DNA from: Caldimonas tepidiphila
Lineage (GTDB): Bacteria; Pseudomonadota; Gammaproteobacteria; Burkholderiales; Burkholderiaceae_C
Direction of reading: 5' to 3'
Length of the DNA stretch: 64,000 nucleotides
Assembly (NCBI RefSeq): GCF_003569765.1
Contig: NZ_QXMG01000015.1
Location: 40,087-104,086, forward strand
Part shown: one piece after another, positions 21,035 through 28,838 of the stretch
How the letters are laid out: each line of letters opens with the position of its first letter
Position numbering within the stretch: position 1 is the first letter of the stretch
Notes under the pieces: generated by a model
What the model saw: the letters and a program-made list of their open reading frames with translations, nothing else
The model's database searches: none
Told to the model about the DNA's origin: nothing
Translations under genes and position numbers: made by a program

Positions 21035-22948
21035 TCAGGCGCCGGTGAACACCCGCTTGGCCTGGGCCAGCTTCTCGCGCAGCGGCGTCTTCACGATCGT
21101 CTGCAGCAGCTCGCCGACCTTGAAGGGGTGGTGCCCTTCGTGGACCACACCCACCTGCGGCATGTCGGCCAGGCCCACCTTGCGGGCATGCTCGACGAAG
21201 CCGGGGTTGCGCCAGAAGAAGGCGCCGGGCATCGTGGTCGGCACGACCGCCGCGAAGAACAGCGCGCGGCCGAGGACCGACTGGCTCACCGCCAGAGCGG
21301 CCAGCAGCGGCAGCAGCACGAGGGCAGCGCCCGGGGCGGCGACCAGCGCCAGCGCCGTCACCAGCGCCGCGGCCAACAGCCCGTTGCGCAGGCCGTAGGA
21401 GCGGCCGAAGGTGGTGCTCTGGATGTAGAACGAGGCCGCACCTTCGCTCTTCTGGTCACGCAGGTCGCGGGCATGGGCCAGCACGGCGGCACCTTCGAGC
21501 GCCAGGCCGGCCGCGGCCACGGCGGCGAGGACGCGCACCAGCTCCGCCGAGGCCAAACCGAAGGGCAGCGCGATCAGCGCCGGCAGCAGCGCGCCGAGCG
21601 ACAGGGCCGAGGCCACGAAGCTCGCGTCGGTGTGCCAGTGGTTCCAGAACGGGCGCGCCTTGATCCGGTAGAGCTTGATCATGTAGAAGCCGCCCACCGC
21701 GATGCCGAGCCCGGCGACGGCCGCGCTCGCCTGCTGCAGCGTGCCGAGCAGCGCCGGGCCGCCCAGGCCGGGAACGAAGCGCTCGGCCGCTTCCAGCGCG
21801 AGGTAGCCGCCCAGTCCCGCGGTGAAGACCGTCACGCCGGCGATCTCACGGGAGACGGGCGAGTACTGCAGGTTGTAGTAGCCGCGGTAGAAGCGGTGCG
21901 GCCGGCCCAGGTGCATGTTGAGCTTGAACATGCCGAAGACCAGCAGCGCCATCATCGCCACGAGGCTCGGCAGCCATGCCGCGCCGCGCTGGAACACCTG
22001 CAGCGGCTCGAGCAGCAGCGCGCCCGCGGTGAGCACCGCGAAGGCGCCGGCGGCGAGCTGCGCGGTGAGCGTGAAGGCGATGTGCGAGTTCTCGTGCGAG
22101 CCGAGCAATTTTTGAAGGTTCCACTGGCGCTCGAAGCCGTGCTTCGGGTCGAGCACCGGCTCGTAGCTGCCGTCCTCGTTCTTGCGATGGAACTTGATCG
22201 GCACACTGTCGGCGCGGTGCATGTCGCGCGGCAGCGTGCGCGTCTGCTGGAAGCGGGTGTTGGGGTGGGTGATCTCCGGCGACGGGAAACCCGGGATCTC
22301 GAGCTTGGCCTGGACGCGGTCCTCCGGGATGCTCTCGACCACGCCGAAATCCAGCGCCTTGCCGACGCAGGCCGAGACGCAGGCGGGCTTGAGGCCGACC
22401 TCCAGCCGGTCCACGCACATGTTGCACTTGCTGACCACGCCCTTGACCTGGTCGAGCTGCGGCGCGTTGTACGGGCAGACCCAGGTGCAGTAGCCGCAGC
22501 CGAAGCAGATGTCCGGGTTCTGCAGCACCGCGCCGTACTCGGCGTACTTGGTGTAGGCGCGGGTCGGGCAGCCCTTGAGGCAGACCGGGTCGTCGCAGTG
22601 GTTGCAGGCGAGGGAAATGTTCAGCCGCGCCACGTTCGGGAAGCTGCCGCCCTCCACGAAGCCCACCGAGCGGAAGGCCTGGTGCGCCGGGTTGTCGTTC
22701 TTCTCCGAGCAGGCCGTCTCGCAGGCGTGGCAGGCGATGCAGTTGTCGGCGTTGAAGAAGAAGCCGTGCTGCTTGTAGCGGTTGGGGTTGTCGCTGACGA
22801 AGTCGTCGCCGTTGATCAGCAGGCTCTGGCCGCGCTGCGGATCGCCCTCGGGGACGGTCTCGATGCTCGTGCCCCACTGGTTGTGGCTCTTGCCCGGCTC
22901 GCCGCGCAGGCAGGCGTAGTCGGGCTCGTTTTCTCTGCGTTGGTACAT
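21035..22948 (-). CDS. Fused DmsB-like [4Fe-4S] protein and DmsC-like membrane anchor, nitrate-reductase partner
   Basis: 637 aa. Residues ~65-215 form a DmsB-type ferredoxin with four Cys clusters (CIACHACETAC, CNHCDDPVCLKGCP, CFGCGYCTWVCP, CNMCVDRL...CVSAC), implying four [4Fe-4S] centres. Residues ~285-610 form a DmsC-like integral membrane domain with about eight hydrophobic segments (HENSHIAFTLTAQLAAGAFA at its start). In DMSO reductases these are two proteins that pass electrons from quinol to the Mo subunit. Here they are one chain, directly after a NarB-like catalytic gene (30 nt), so I infer quinol-driven nitrate reduction on the cytoplasmic side. There is no Tat signal. Start supported by GGGAG upstream. 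Confidence 0.85.
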   Translation of the reverse strand: MYQRRENEPDYACLRGEPGKSHNQWGTSIETVPEGDPQRGQSLLINGDDFVSDNPNRYKQHGFFFNADNCIACHACETACSEKNDNPAHQAFRSVGFVEGGSFPNVARLNISLACNHCDDPVCLKGCPTRAYTKYAEYGAVLQNPDICFGCGYCTWVCPYNAPQLDQVKGVVSKCNMCVDRLEVGLKPACVSACVGKALDFGVVESIPEDRVQAKLEIPGFPSPEITHPNTRFQQTRTLPRDMHRADSVPIKFHRKNEDGSYEPVLDPKHGFERQWNLQKLLGSHENSHIAFTLTAQLAAGAFAVLTAGALLLEPLQVFQRGAAWLPSLVAMMALLVFGMFKLNMHLGRPHRFYRGYYNLQYSPVSREIAGVTVFTAGLGGYLALEAAERFVPGLGGPALLGTLQQASAAVAGLGIAVGGFYMIKLYRIKARPFWNHWHTDASFVASALSLGALLPALIALPFGLASAELVRVLAAVAAAGLALEGAAVLAHARDLRDQKSEGAASFYIQSTTFGRSYGLRNGLLAAALVTALALVAAPGAALVLLPLLAALAVSQSVLGRALFFAAVVPTTMPGAFFWRNPGFVEHARKVGLADMPQVGVVHEGHHPFKVGELLQTIVKTPLREKLAQAKRVFTGA

Positions 22949-22978
22949 GGTGTCGTGCTCCCGTCGGTTCTCGGGATC

Positions 22979-25183
22979 TCAGAACTGGCGCATTTCCATG
23001 CTGAGCATGGCGGCCTCGTGCTGGTTGGCGATCTTCTCGATTCGAACCCCGGACTGCTTGAAGGCGGGCTGCCGGGAATAGGGGTCGAGCAGGGCGATGG
23101 TCAGGCGGTTGGCGCAGTCGTGGAAATGGAAGGGCAGGAACACCATGTTGCGGCGCACCCGCTGCGTGAGCTGCGCCATCACCACCGCGTCGGAGCGGCG
23201 CGAGACCAGGCGGATGTACTCGCCGCGCCGGATGCCCAGCTCCGCCGCCGTGTCGGGATTCATCTCGACGAAGGGGATGGGGCTGAACTTGTTGTTGTTG
23301 CCAACCTTGCCGGTCTTGGTGCGGGTGTGCCAGTGCTCGACCAGCCGCCCGGTGTTGAGCCAGAAGGGGTACTGCTCGTCGGGCCCCTCGTAGTTGACGG
23401 TGAAGGGCAGCGGGATGAGCTTCGCGCGGCCGTCGGGGAAGCGGAAGGTCGCGTCCTCGGTATAGAGCCGCACGCCGCCGGTCGCGGGCGCCTCGCCCCG
23501 CGCCGCCTGCTCGGCGGTGTAGGGCCACTGCACGCCACGGTGCTTGTGGATCAGATCATGATCCATGCCGGTGATGTCGCACAGCCGGCCTTTGGAGAGC
23601 TCGCGCATCTCGAGGAAGATGTCCGCGGCGTTCTCCGGGAACTTCACCCGGCCGCCCTCGTTGAACTTCTCGGCCACGCGGTTGAAGATCCACAGGTCGG
23701 GCTGGGCCTCGCCCGGTGGCGTGGCCACGGGCGTCACGAGGTTGACGCGCCGCTCGGTGTTGGTCATCACGCCGTGCTTCTCGGCCCAGGTGCCTGCCGG
23801 CAGGTAGAGGTGCGCGTACTGGTTGCACTCGGTGTCCTGGTAGCAGTCCTGGACGCAGCAGAACTCGAGCTGCTCCATGGCCTTGCGCACGCGGGCGGTG
23901 TCGGGCAGCGAGCTCATCGGGTTGGTCGCGATGATCCACAGGCCCTTGATCTTCCCGGTCTCCATGACCTTGAAGATGTCGGTCTGCTTCAGGCCGAGCT
24001 GCTTGGGGAAGAACTCCGGGTCCACGTTCCAGAACTCGCCCATCTCCTGGCGGTGCTGGGCGTTCTCGAGCAGCCGGTGGTTGGGCAGGCCCGCGCACGA
24101 GGACCATTCCCGCGTGCCCATCGCGTTGCACTGGCCGGTGATGGAGAGCGGCGTGCCGCCGGGCTTGCCGACGTTGCCGGTGATCAGCGCGAGGTTGTTG
24201 ATGCCGACCACGCCGTCGGAGCCGTGGGTGGACTGGTTGATGCCCATGGTCCAGATCTGCATCGCCGCCGGCGCCTTGGCAAAGAGGCGCGCCACGACGC
24301 GGATGGTCTCCTCGTCGATGCCGCAGATCCTTGAGGCGGTGGCCGGGTCCCATTTGGCGACCTCGGCGCGCAGCTCCTCGATGCCGTTGCAGTTGGCCTC
24401 GATGTAGCGCTTGTCCTCCAGGCCCTCCTTGAGGATGACGTGCATCATCGCGTTCTGCAGCACCACGTCCGTCCCCGGCGTCAGCGGCAGGTGGATGTCG
24501 GCCATCTGCGCGAGCATCGTCACGCGCGGGTCCACCACGATCAGCGGGAAGCGGCGCTGCTCCTGCGCGTCCTTCAGGCGGTAGTAGATGATCGGATGCT
24601 GCTCGGGCAGGTTCGAGCCCCAGGCGATCAGGCAGTCGGTGTGCGAGAAGTCCTCGTAGCTGCCGGGCGGGCCGTCGGAGCCGAAGGATCGCTTGTAGCC
24701 CGAGACGGCCGAGGCCATGCACAGCGTGGTGTTGCCGTCGTAGTTGTTGGTGCCGATCAGGCCGCGGGTGAGCTTGCCGAGGGTGTAGAACTCCTCGGTC
24801 AGCAGCTGGCCGGTGGAGATGACCGCCACCGAGTCGCGGCCGTACTTCGCCTGGATGCGGCGGAACTCGTCGTGCAGCTTCGCGGTGGCGGCGTTCCAGT
24901 CGGTGGGCTGCCAGGCGTCGTGCCAGTGCGTGCGCATCAGGGGCTGCGTGCCGCGGCCGGGTGCGGCGAAGATCTGGTGCTCGGCCAGGCCCTTGAGGCA
25001 GAGCTTGCCGCGGTTGACGTCGGCGTCGGCGACGCCTCGCGAGGCGACGGCTTTGCCCGCGGCGTTGAGGCCCACCTCGATCGAGCAACCGGTCGAGCAG
25101 TAGCCGCAGGTCGCGTATTTCCATTCGACCACGCCCTTGTCTGCGAGGGTGATCGGGCTCTTGTGATTTCTACCAAACAACAT
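22979..25183 (-). CDS. nasA: Molybdopterin nitrate reductase catalytic subunit (NarB/NasA-like)
   Basis: 734 aa Mo-bisMGD enzyme. N-terminal [4Fe-4S] Cys C26-x2-C29-x3-C33-x28-C62 (YATCGYCSTGC...GKLCLKG). Probable Mo ligand Cys155 in NTTLCMASAVSGYKRSFG. Further family motifs: GSNLPEQHPI, GINQSTHGSDGVVGINNLALITGNVGKPGG (quoted in part), and a C-terminal molydopterin dinucleotide domain (LNTGRLVEHWHTRTKTG). No Tat signal, so it is cytoplasmic. It matches cyanobacterial NarB in length and lacks the C-terminal [2Fe-2S] Bfd domain of enterobacterial NasA. No nitrite reductase genes are nearby. The symbol follows the assimilatory family; the membrane partner leaves a respiratory role possible. Confidence 0.88.
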   Translation of the reverse strand: MLFGRNHKSPITLADKGVVEWKYATCGYCSTGCSIEVGLNAAGKAVASRGVADADVNRGKLCLKGLAEHQIFAAPGRGTQPLMRTHWHDAWQPTDWNAATAKLHDEFRRIQAKYGRDSVAVISTGQLLTEEFYTLGKLTRGLIGTNNYDGNTTLCMASAVSGYKRSFGSDGPPGSYEDFSHTDCLIAWGSNLPEQHPIIYYRLKDAQEQRRFPLIVVDPRVTMLAQMADIHLPLTPGTDVVLQNAMMHVILKEGLEDKRYIEANCNGIEELRAEVAKWDPATASRICGIDEETIRVVARLFAKAPAAMQIWTMGINQSTHGSDGVVGINNLALITGNVGKPGGTPLSITGQCNAMGTREWSSCAGLPNHRLLENAQHRQEMGEFWNVDPEFFPKQLGLKQTDIFKVMETGKIKGLWIIATNPMSSLPDTARVRKAMEQLEFCCVQDCYQDTECNQYAHLYLPAGTWAEKHGVMTNTERRVNLVTPVATPPGEAQPDLWIFNRVAEKFNEGGRVKFPENAADIFLEMRELSKGRLCDITGMDHDLIHKHRGVQWPYTAEQAARGEAPATGGVRLYTEDATFRFPDGRAKLIPLPFTVNYEGPDEQYPFWLNTGRLVEHWHTRTKTGKVGNNNKFSPIPFVEMNPDTAAELGIRRGEYIRLVSRRSDAVVMAQLTQRVRRNMVFLPFHFHDCANRLTIALLDPYSRQPAFKQSGVRIEKIANQHEAAMLSMEMRQF

Positions 25184-25230
25184 AAGGTTTCCTTGGCCAA
25201 CCGGAGGGTATGTGCTGCGCTGGCCGGGGT

Positions 25231-26613
25231 TCAGCAGGGCATGGGTGCGTTCTTGCGGCTGTAGAACCACCAGGTGACGGCGAGGCAGGTGACGTAGAAG
25301 GCGATGAAGGCGTAGAGCGCCGCGTCCACCGAGCCGGTCATGGAGATGGAGGTGCCGTAGCTCTTGGGGATGAAGAAGCCGCCGTAGGCGCCGATGGCCG
25401 AGGAGAAGCCGAGCACCGCGGCCGCTTCCTTGTTGGCGTCGCGCACGGCCTGATCCTGCGTGTAGGCGCGGTTCACAGCACGCTGGCGCTCGGTCAGGAA
25501 GATGATCGGGATCATGCGGAAGGTCGAGCCGTTGCCGATGCCGGCCGCGGCGAACAGCACGAGGAAGGAGACCAGGAAGCCGGTGAAGTTGCCGCCCTGG
25601 CCGCCCTGGGGCAGGAACTGCAGCACCGACAGCACGCCCAGGCCCATCACGATGAAGGTCCAGAAGGTCACGCGCGCGCCGCCGAGCTTGTCCGACAGCC
25701 AGCCGCCCAGGGGCCGGATGAGCGCGCCGCACAGCGGGCCGAGCCAGGCGTACTGCAGCGCGTTGATGCCGGGGAACTGGCTCTTGATGAGCAGCGGAAA
25801 GCCCGCGGAGTAGCCGATGAAGCTGCCGAAGGTGCCGATGTAGAGCCAGCACATCAGCCAGTTGTGCTTTCTCTTGAAGATCACGGCCTGGTCGGCGAAG
25901 GAGGCCTTGGCCTCGCTGAGGTCGTGCATGCCGAACCAGGCGGCCAGCGCGCTGATCGCGATGAAGGGCACCCAGATGAAGCCCGCGTTCTGCAGCCACA
26001 TCGGCACCTGCGCGCCGCCCTTGCTGACCATCTGCGGCTCGCCGCCGAGGGCGCCGAACACGCCCGCGGTGATGACCATCGGCACGACGAACTGCACCAG
26101 CGACACGCCCAGGTTGCCCAGGCCCGCGTTGAGGCCCAGCGCCGTGCCCTTCTTCGCCTTGGGGAAGAAGAAGCTGATGTTGGACATCGAGGAGGCGAAG
26201 TTGCCGCCGCCGAAGCCGCACAGGATCGCCAGCAGCACGAAGACCTCGTAGGAGGTGTCGGGGTTCTGCACGGCGAAGCCGATGCCGGTGGCCGGCAGCA
26301 GCAGGCTGGCGGTGGAGATCGCCGTCCAGCGCCGTCCGCCGAAGATCGGCACCGCGAAGGAGTAGAAGATGCGCAGCGTCGCGCCGCACAGCGCCGGCAG
26401 CGAGGCGAGCCAGAAGAGCTGGTTGGTCGAGAACTTGAAGCCGACGGACGGCAGGTTCACGACCACCACCGACCAGACCATCCAGACAGCGAAGGCGAGG
26501 GTGAGCGCGGGAATCGACAGCCAGAGGTTGCGGGTCGCGATCGACTGGCCGGACTGACGCCAGAAGGTCGCGTCCTCCGGTGTCCAGCGGGTGATGACGT
26601 TCGAGGAAGCCAT
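25231..26613 (-). CDS. narK: NarK-type nitrate/nitrite transporter (second copy)
   Basis: 460 aa major-facilitator protein with about 12 membrane helices. Nitrate-signature glycine-rich segments are visible: GFGGGNFASSMSNISFFFP in helix 5 and GLNAGLGNLGVSLVQFVVP after it; the equivalent in helix 11 region is LGFSSAIGAYGGFFIPKSYG. Conserved Arg residues for substrate binding would lie in helices 2 and 8. It resembles NarK2-type nitrate/nitrite antiporters. 39 nt after the first narK and 47 nt before the reductase gene, so part of the nitrate operon. Confidence 0.9.
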   Translation of the reverse strand: MASSNVITRWTPEDATFWRQSGQSIATRNLWLSIPALTLAFAVWMVWSVVVVNLPSVGFKFSTNQLFWLASLPALCGATLRIFYSFAVPIFGGRRWTAISTASLLLPATGIGFAVQNPDTSYEVFVLLAILCGFGGGNFASSMSNISFFFPKAKKGTALGLNAGLGNLGVSLVQFVVPMVITAGVFGALGGEPQMVSKGGAQVPMWLQNAGFIWVPFIAISALAAWFGMHDLSEAKASFADQAVIFKRKHNWLMCWLYIGTFGSFIGYSAGFPLLIKSQFPGINALQYAWLGPLCGALIRPLGGWLSDKLGGARVTFWTFIVMGLGVLSVLQFLPQGGQGGNFTGFLVSFLVLFAAAGIGNGSTFRMIPIIFLTERQRAVNRAYTQDQAVRDANKEAAAVLGFSSAIGAYGGFFIPKSYGTSISMTGSVDAALYAFIAFYVTCLAVTWWFYSRKNAPMPC

Positions 26614-26652
26614 GGAGGTGCTCCTTGAGGGATGTGAGGGGGTGTCGGGGGG

Positions 26653-27942
26653 TCAGGTGCGGGCGGCGGCCTCGCCCATCACGCGGGTGCGGCGCACCTC
26701 GGTGAAGTACATCCAGATCAGCGAGACCCACACGACGCCGTAGAGCAGCATGAAGGCGCTGGAGCGGATGCCGGTGAGGTCGAGCAGCGCGCCGAACATG
26801 ATCGGCAGGACGAAGCCGCCGAGGCCGCCGGCGAGGCCGACGATGCCGCTGATCGCACCGATGTTCTTCGGGTAGTCGTCGCTGATGTACTTGAAGACGC
26901 TCGCCTTGCCGAAGGCCCAGGCGATGCCGAGGATGAACATCAGTACGGTGAAGGCGTAGACGTTCAGGCCGATGTGGAAGGTCTGCGGGCCGTTGACGGT
27001 GGTGATCGTGAAGTCGGTCTGCGGGTAGCTCAGCAGGAACAGGCAGATCCAGCTCACCCACATCACCCACCAGGTGACGGCGTGAGCGCCGTACTTGTCC
27101 GACAGCCAGCCGCCGACCGCGCGCAGCACGCCGCCGGGCAGCGAGAAGCAGGCCGCCAGCAGCGCCGCGACGCGGATGTCGAGGCCGTACTCGCCGACGT
27201 AGTACTGCACCATCCACAGCGCCAGTGCCACGTAGCCGCCGAAGACGATCGAGTAGTACTGGCAGTACTTCAGCACCGCGGGGTCCTTCAGCGCCTTGAG
27301 CTGGTCGGCGAAGCTGACGTTGCTCGGCGCGAGGTGGGCCGGGTTGCTGTGGCTGAAGAGCCAGAACAGCACCACGGTGCCGAGCATGATGGCCGCGTAG
27401 ACCTGCGGCACCATGGTCCAGCCGAAGGCCACCAGGATCAGCGGCGCGATGAACTTGTTGACCGCCGCGCCCGAGTTGCCGGCGCCGTAGACGCCCATCG
27501 CGAAACCCTGGCGGTGCTTGGGGAACCAGCGCGCGACGTAGGGCGTGCCGACCGAGAACGAGCCGCCGGCCAGACCGACGAACAGGCCGATGACGATGAA
27601 GTGCCAGAACTGCGTGGCGTAGCTCATCATCCAGATCGCGGGCACCGTGAGCGCCATCAGGATCGTGAAGACGATGCGCCCGCCGAAGCGATCGGTCCAG
27701 ATGCCGAGCGGCACCCGCACCAGCGAGCCGGTCAGCACGGGGGTGGCCATCAGCAGGCCGAACTGCGTCGCGTTGAGATCGAGCGCCTTCTTGATCGGGA
27801 TGCCGATGACGCCGAACATCATCCACACCATGAAGCACACGGTGAAGGCGAGCGTACTGACGATCAGTACCGAGAGCGCCTGCCGTTGCGAGGAGGCGCC
27901 GGCACCCGCGAGCGCGGCAGGTGAGGCGGGGATGGAGGACAT
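26653..27942 (-). CDS. narK: NarK-type nitrate transporter (first copy)
   Basis: 429 aa major-facilitator protein, about 12 helices. Shows VGLAGGSFSVGTPYVARWFP and GVYGAGNSGAAVNKFIAPLI (nitrate signature 1) and ISGIVGLAGGLGGFVLPIMFG (signature 2; quoted in part). This shorter form corresponds to NarK1-type proton/nitrate symporters. First gene of the nitrate operon. GGAAGGAAAAG gives a good ribosome site, and a hairpin CAGTG...CACTG lies directly upstream. Paired NarK1-NarK2 downstream of narXL is common in denitrifying proteobacteria. Confidence 0.9.
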   Translation of the reverse strand: MSSIPASPAALAGAGASSQRQALSVLIVSTLAFTVCFMVWMMFGVIGIPIKKALDLNATQFGLLMATPVLTGSLVRVPLGIWTDRFGGRIVFTILMALTVPAIWMMSYATQFWHFIVIGLFVGLAGGSFSVGTPYVARWFPKHRQGFAMGVYGAGNSGAAVNKFIAPLILVAFGWTMVPQVYAAIMLGTVVLFWLFSHSNPAHLAPSNVSFADQLKALKDPAVLKYCQYYSIVFGGYVALALWMVQYYVGEYGLDIRVAALLAACFSLPGGVLRAVGGWLSDKYGAHAVTWWVMWVSWICLFLLSYPQTDFTITTVNGPQTFHIGLNVYAFTVLMFILGIAWAFGKASVFKYISDDYPKNIGAISGIVGLAGGLGGFVLPIMFGALLDLTGIRSSAFMLLYGVVWVSLIWMYFTEVRRTRVMGEAAART

Positions 27943-27955
27943 GCTCTTTTCCTTC

Positions 27956-27975
27956 CAGTGGGAATGCCCTCACTG
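27956..27975 (-). promoter_or_regulatory. Leader hairpin before the first narK
   Basis: On the mRNA strand CAGTGAGGG-CATT-CCCACTG can fold into a 7-bp stem with one bulged A, ending 13 nt before the start codon and next to the ribosome site. It may affect translation. It does not match the two-hairpin hexaloop motif of ANTAR (NasT-type) leaders. Confidence 0.35.
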
Positions 27976-28039
27976 TAGGAATTCGAGCCCCGCGCGAACA
28001 TTCGCCGCGCGGACGATGCCGGCGCGGCGAAAGAACGAC

Positions 28040-28055
28040 GGGGCCGTGCGGCCCC
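28040..28055 (-). terminator. Hairpin after narL, possible weak terminator
   Basis: GGGGCC-GCAC-GGCCCC on the minus strand, followed by GTCGTTCTTTC, 62 nt after the narL stop. The T content is modest, so termination may be partial. Confidence 0.45.
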
Positions 28056-28066
28056 ATCCTCCGAAA

Positions 28067-28086
28067 GAACTATGCGGGAGTAGTTC
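28067..28086. promoter_or_regulatory. Inverted repeat with NarL-like heptamer upstream of the nitrate operon
   Basis: GAACTA-N8-TAGTTC, a perfect 6-bp inverted repeat. The minus strand contains TACTCCC, one base off the NarL heptamer consensus TACYYMT, followed after 2 nt by ATAGTTC, which only partly fits the reverse heptamer. It lies 125-144 nt upstream of the first narK and just after narL. Confidence 0.4.
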
Positions 28087-28116
28087 CGCGCCTCGGCGCG
28101 CGGCGCGGCGAAGGGG

Positions 28117-28797
28117 TCAGCCGATACCGCGCTCGGAGGCGTAGACCGCCGCCTGCACGCGCGAGCTGAGGTTGAGCTTGCGCAGGATGCGCTGCACGTG
28201 GATCTTGACCGTGGTTTCGGCGATGCCGAGCTTGCGCGCGATCTCCTTGTTGCTCGCGCCGTGCGCGATCTCGCGCAGCGTGTCGAGCTCGCGCGGCGTG
28301 AGCGGCTCGTCGTCGGGCGCCGCCTCCTCGGCCTCGGGGGCGGCGGCCGGCTGCGCGGCCGCGGAGCGGAAGGCGGCGATCAGCTTCTCGGTCATCTCGG
28401 GACTGACTACCGACTCGCCGCGCATCGCGCGCCGCAGGCTCGAGACGAGATCCTCGCGCTCGACCGTCTTGAGCAGGTAGCCCGAGGCGCCGGCGCGCAG
28501 CGCCGCGGCGAGGTCGTCGCCGTCCTCGCTGACGGTCAGCACGATGATGCGCACCTTGGGCGCCACCTCGCGCAGGCCGGGGATCGCGTCGACGCCGCGC
28601 ACGCCGGGCAGGTGGTTGTCGAGCAGGATCAGGTCGGGCTGCAGCTGCTGCGCGCAGCGCTGCGCCTCGCCGGCGTCGCCGGCCTGCGCCACCACCTCGA
28701 GCCCCGGTTCGTCGGCCAGCAGTGCGGCCAGGCCGCGGCGGAACAGGCTGTGGTCATCCACCAGCAGCAGGCGGATCGTCGAAGTGGCAGTGCTCAT
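28117..28797 (-). CDS. narL: Nitrate/nitrite response regulator NarL
   Basis: 226 aa. Receiver domain 1-125 with acidic pair DD (14-15), phosphoacceptor Asp60 in LILLDNHLPG and Lys in GYLLKTV; then an Ala/Glu-rich linker (~145-162) and a LuxR-type HTH (PLTPRELDTLREIAHG, SNKEIARKLGIAETTVKIHV). Directly follows narX, with whose kinase it forms the NarX-NarL pair. Predicted to control the nitrate transport and reductase genes downstream on the same strand. ATG at 28797; the frame stays open upstream into the narX region but that part is shadow. Confidence 0.92.
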   Translation of the reverse strand: MSTATSTIRLLLVDDHSLFRRGLAALLADEPGLEVVAQAGDAGEAQRCAQQLQPDLILLDNHLPGVRGVDAIPGLREVAPKVRIIVLTVSEDGDDLAAALRAGASGYLLKTVEREDLVSSLRRAMRGESVVSPEMTEKLIAAFRSAAAQPAAAPEAEEAAPDDEPLTPRELDTLREIAHGASNKEIARKLGIAETTVKIHVQRILRKLNLSSRVQAAVYASERGIG

Positions 28798-28838
28798 CGC
28801 GTGCGTGTCCGTGGAAGGTCGGGGGCGCGTGCATTCTT

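Noticed and set aside
27956..27975. ANTAR/NasT-type leader hairpin
   Set aside because: Only one hairpin and no AxxGxx-type hexaloop.
27943..28060. Sigma-54 promoter before the nitrate operon
   Set aside because: A GG-N10-GC pair exists but TTGC is absent, so the match is chance.
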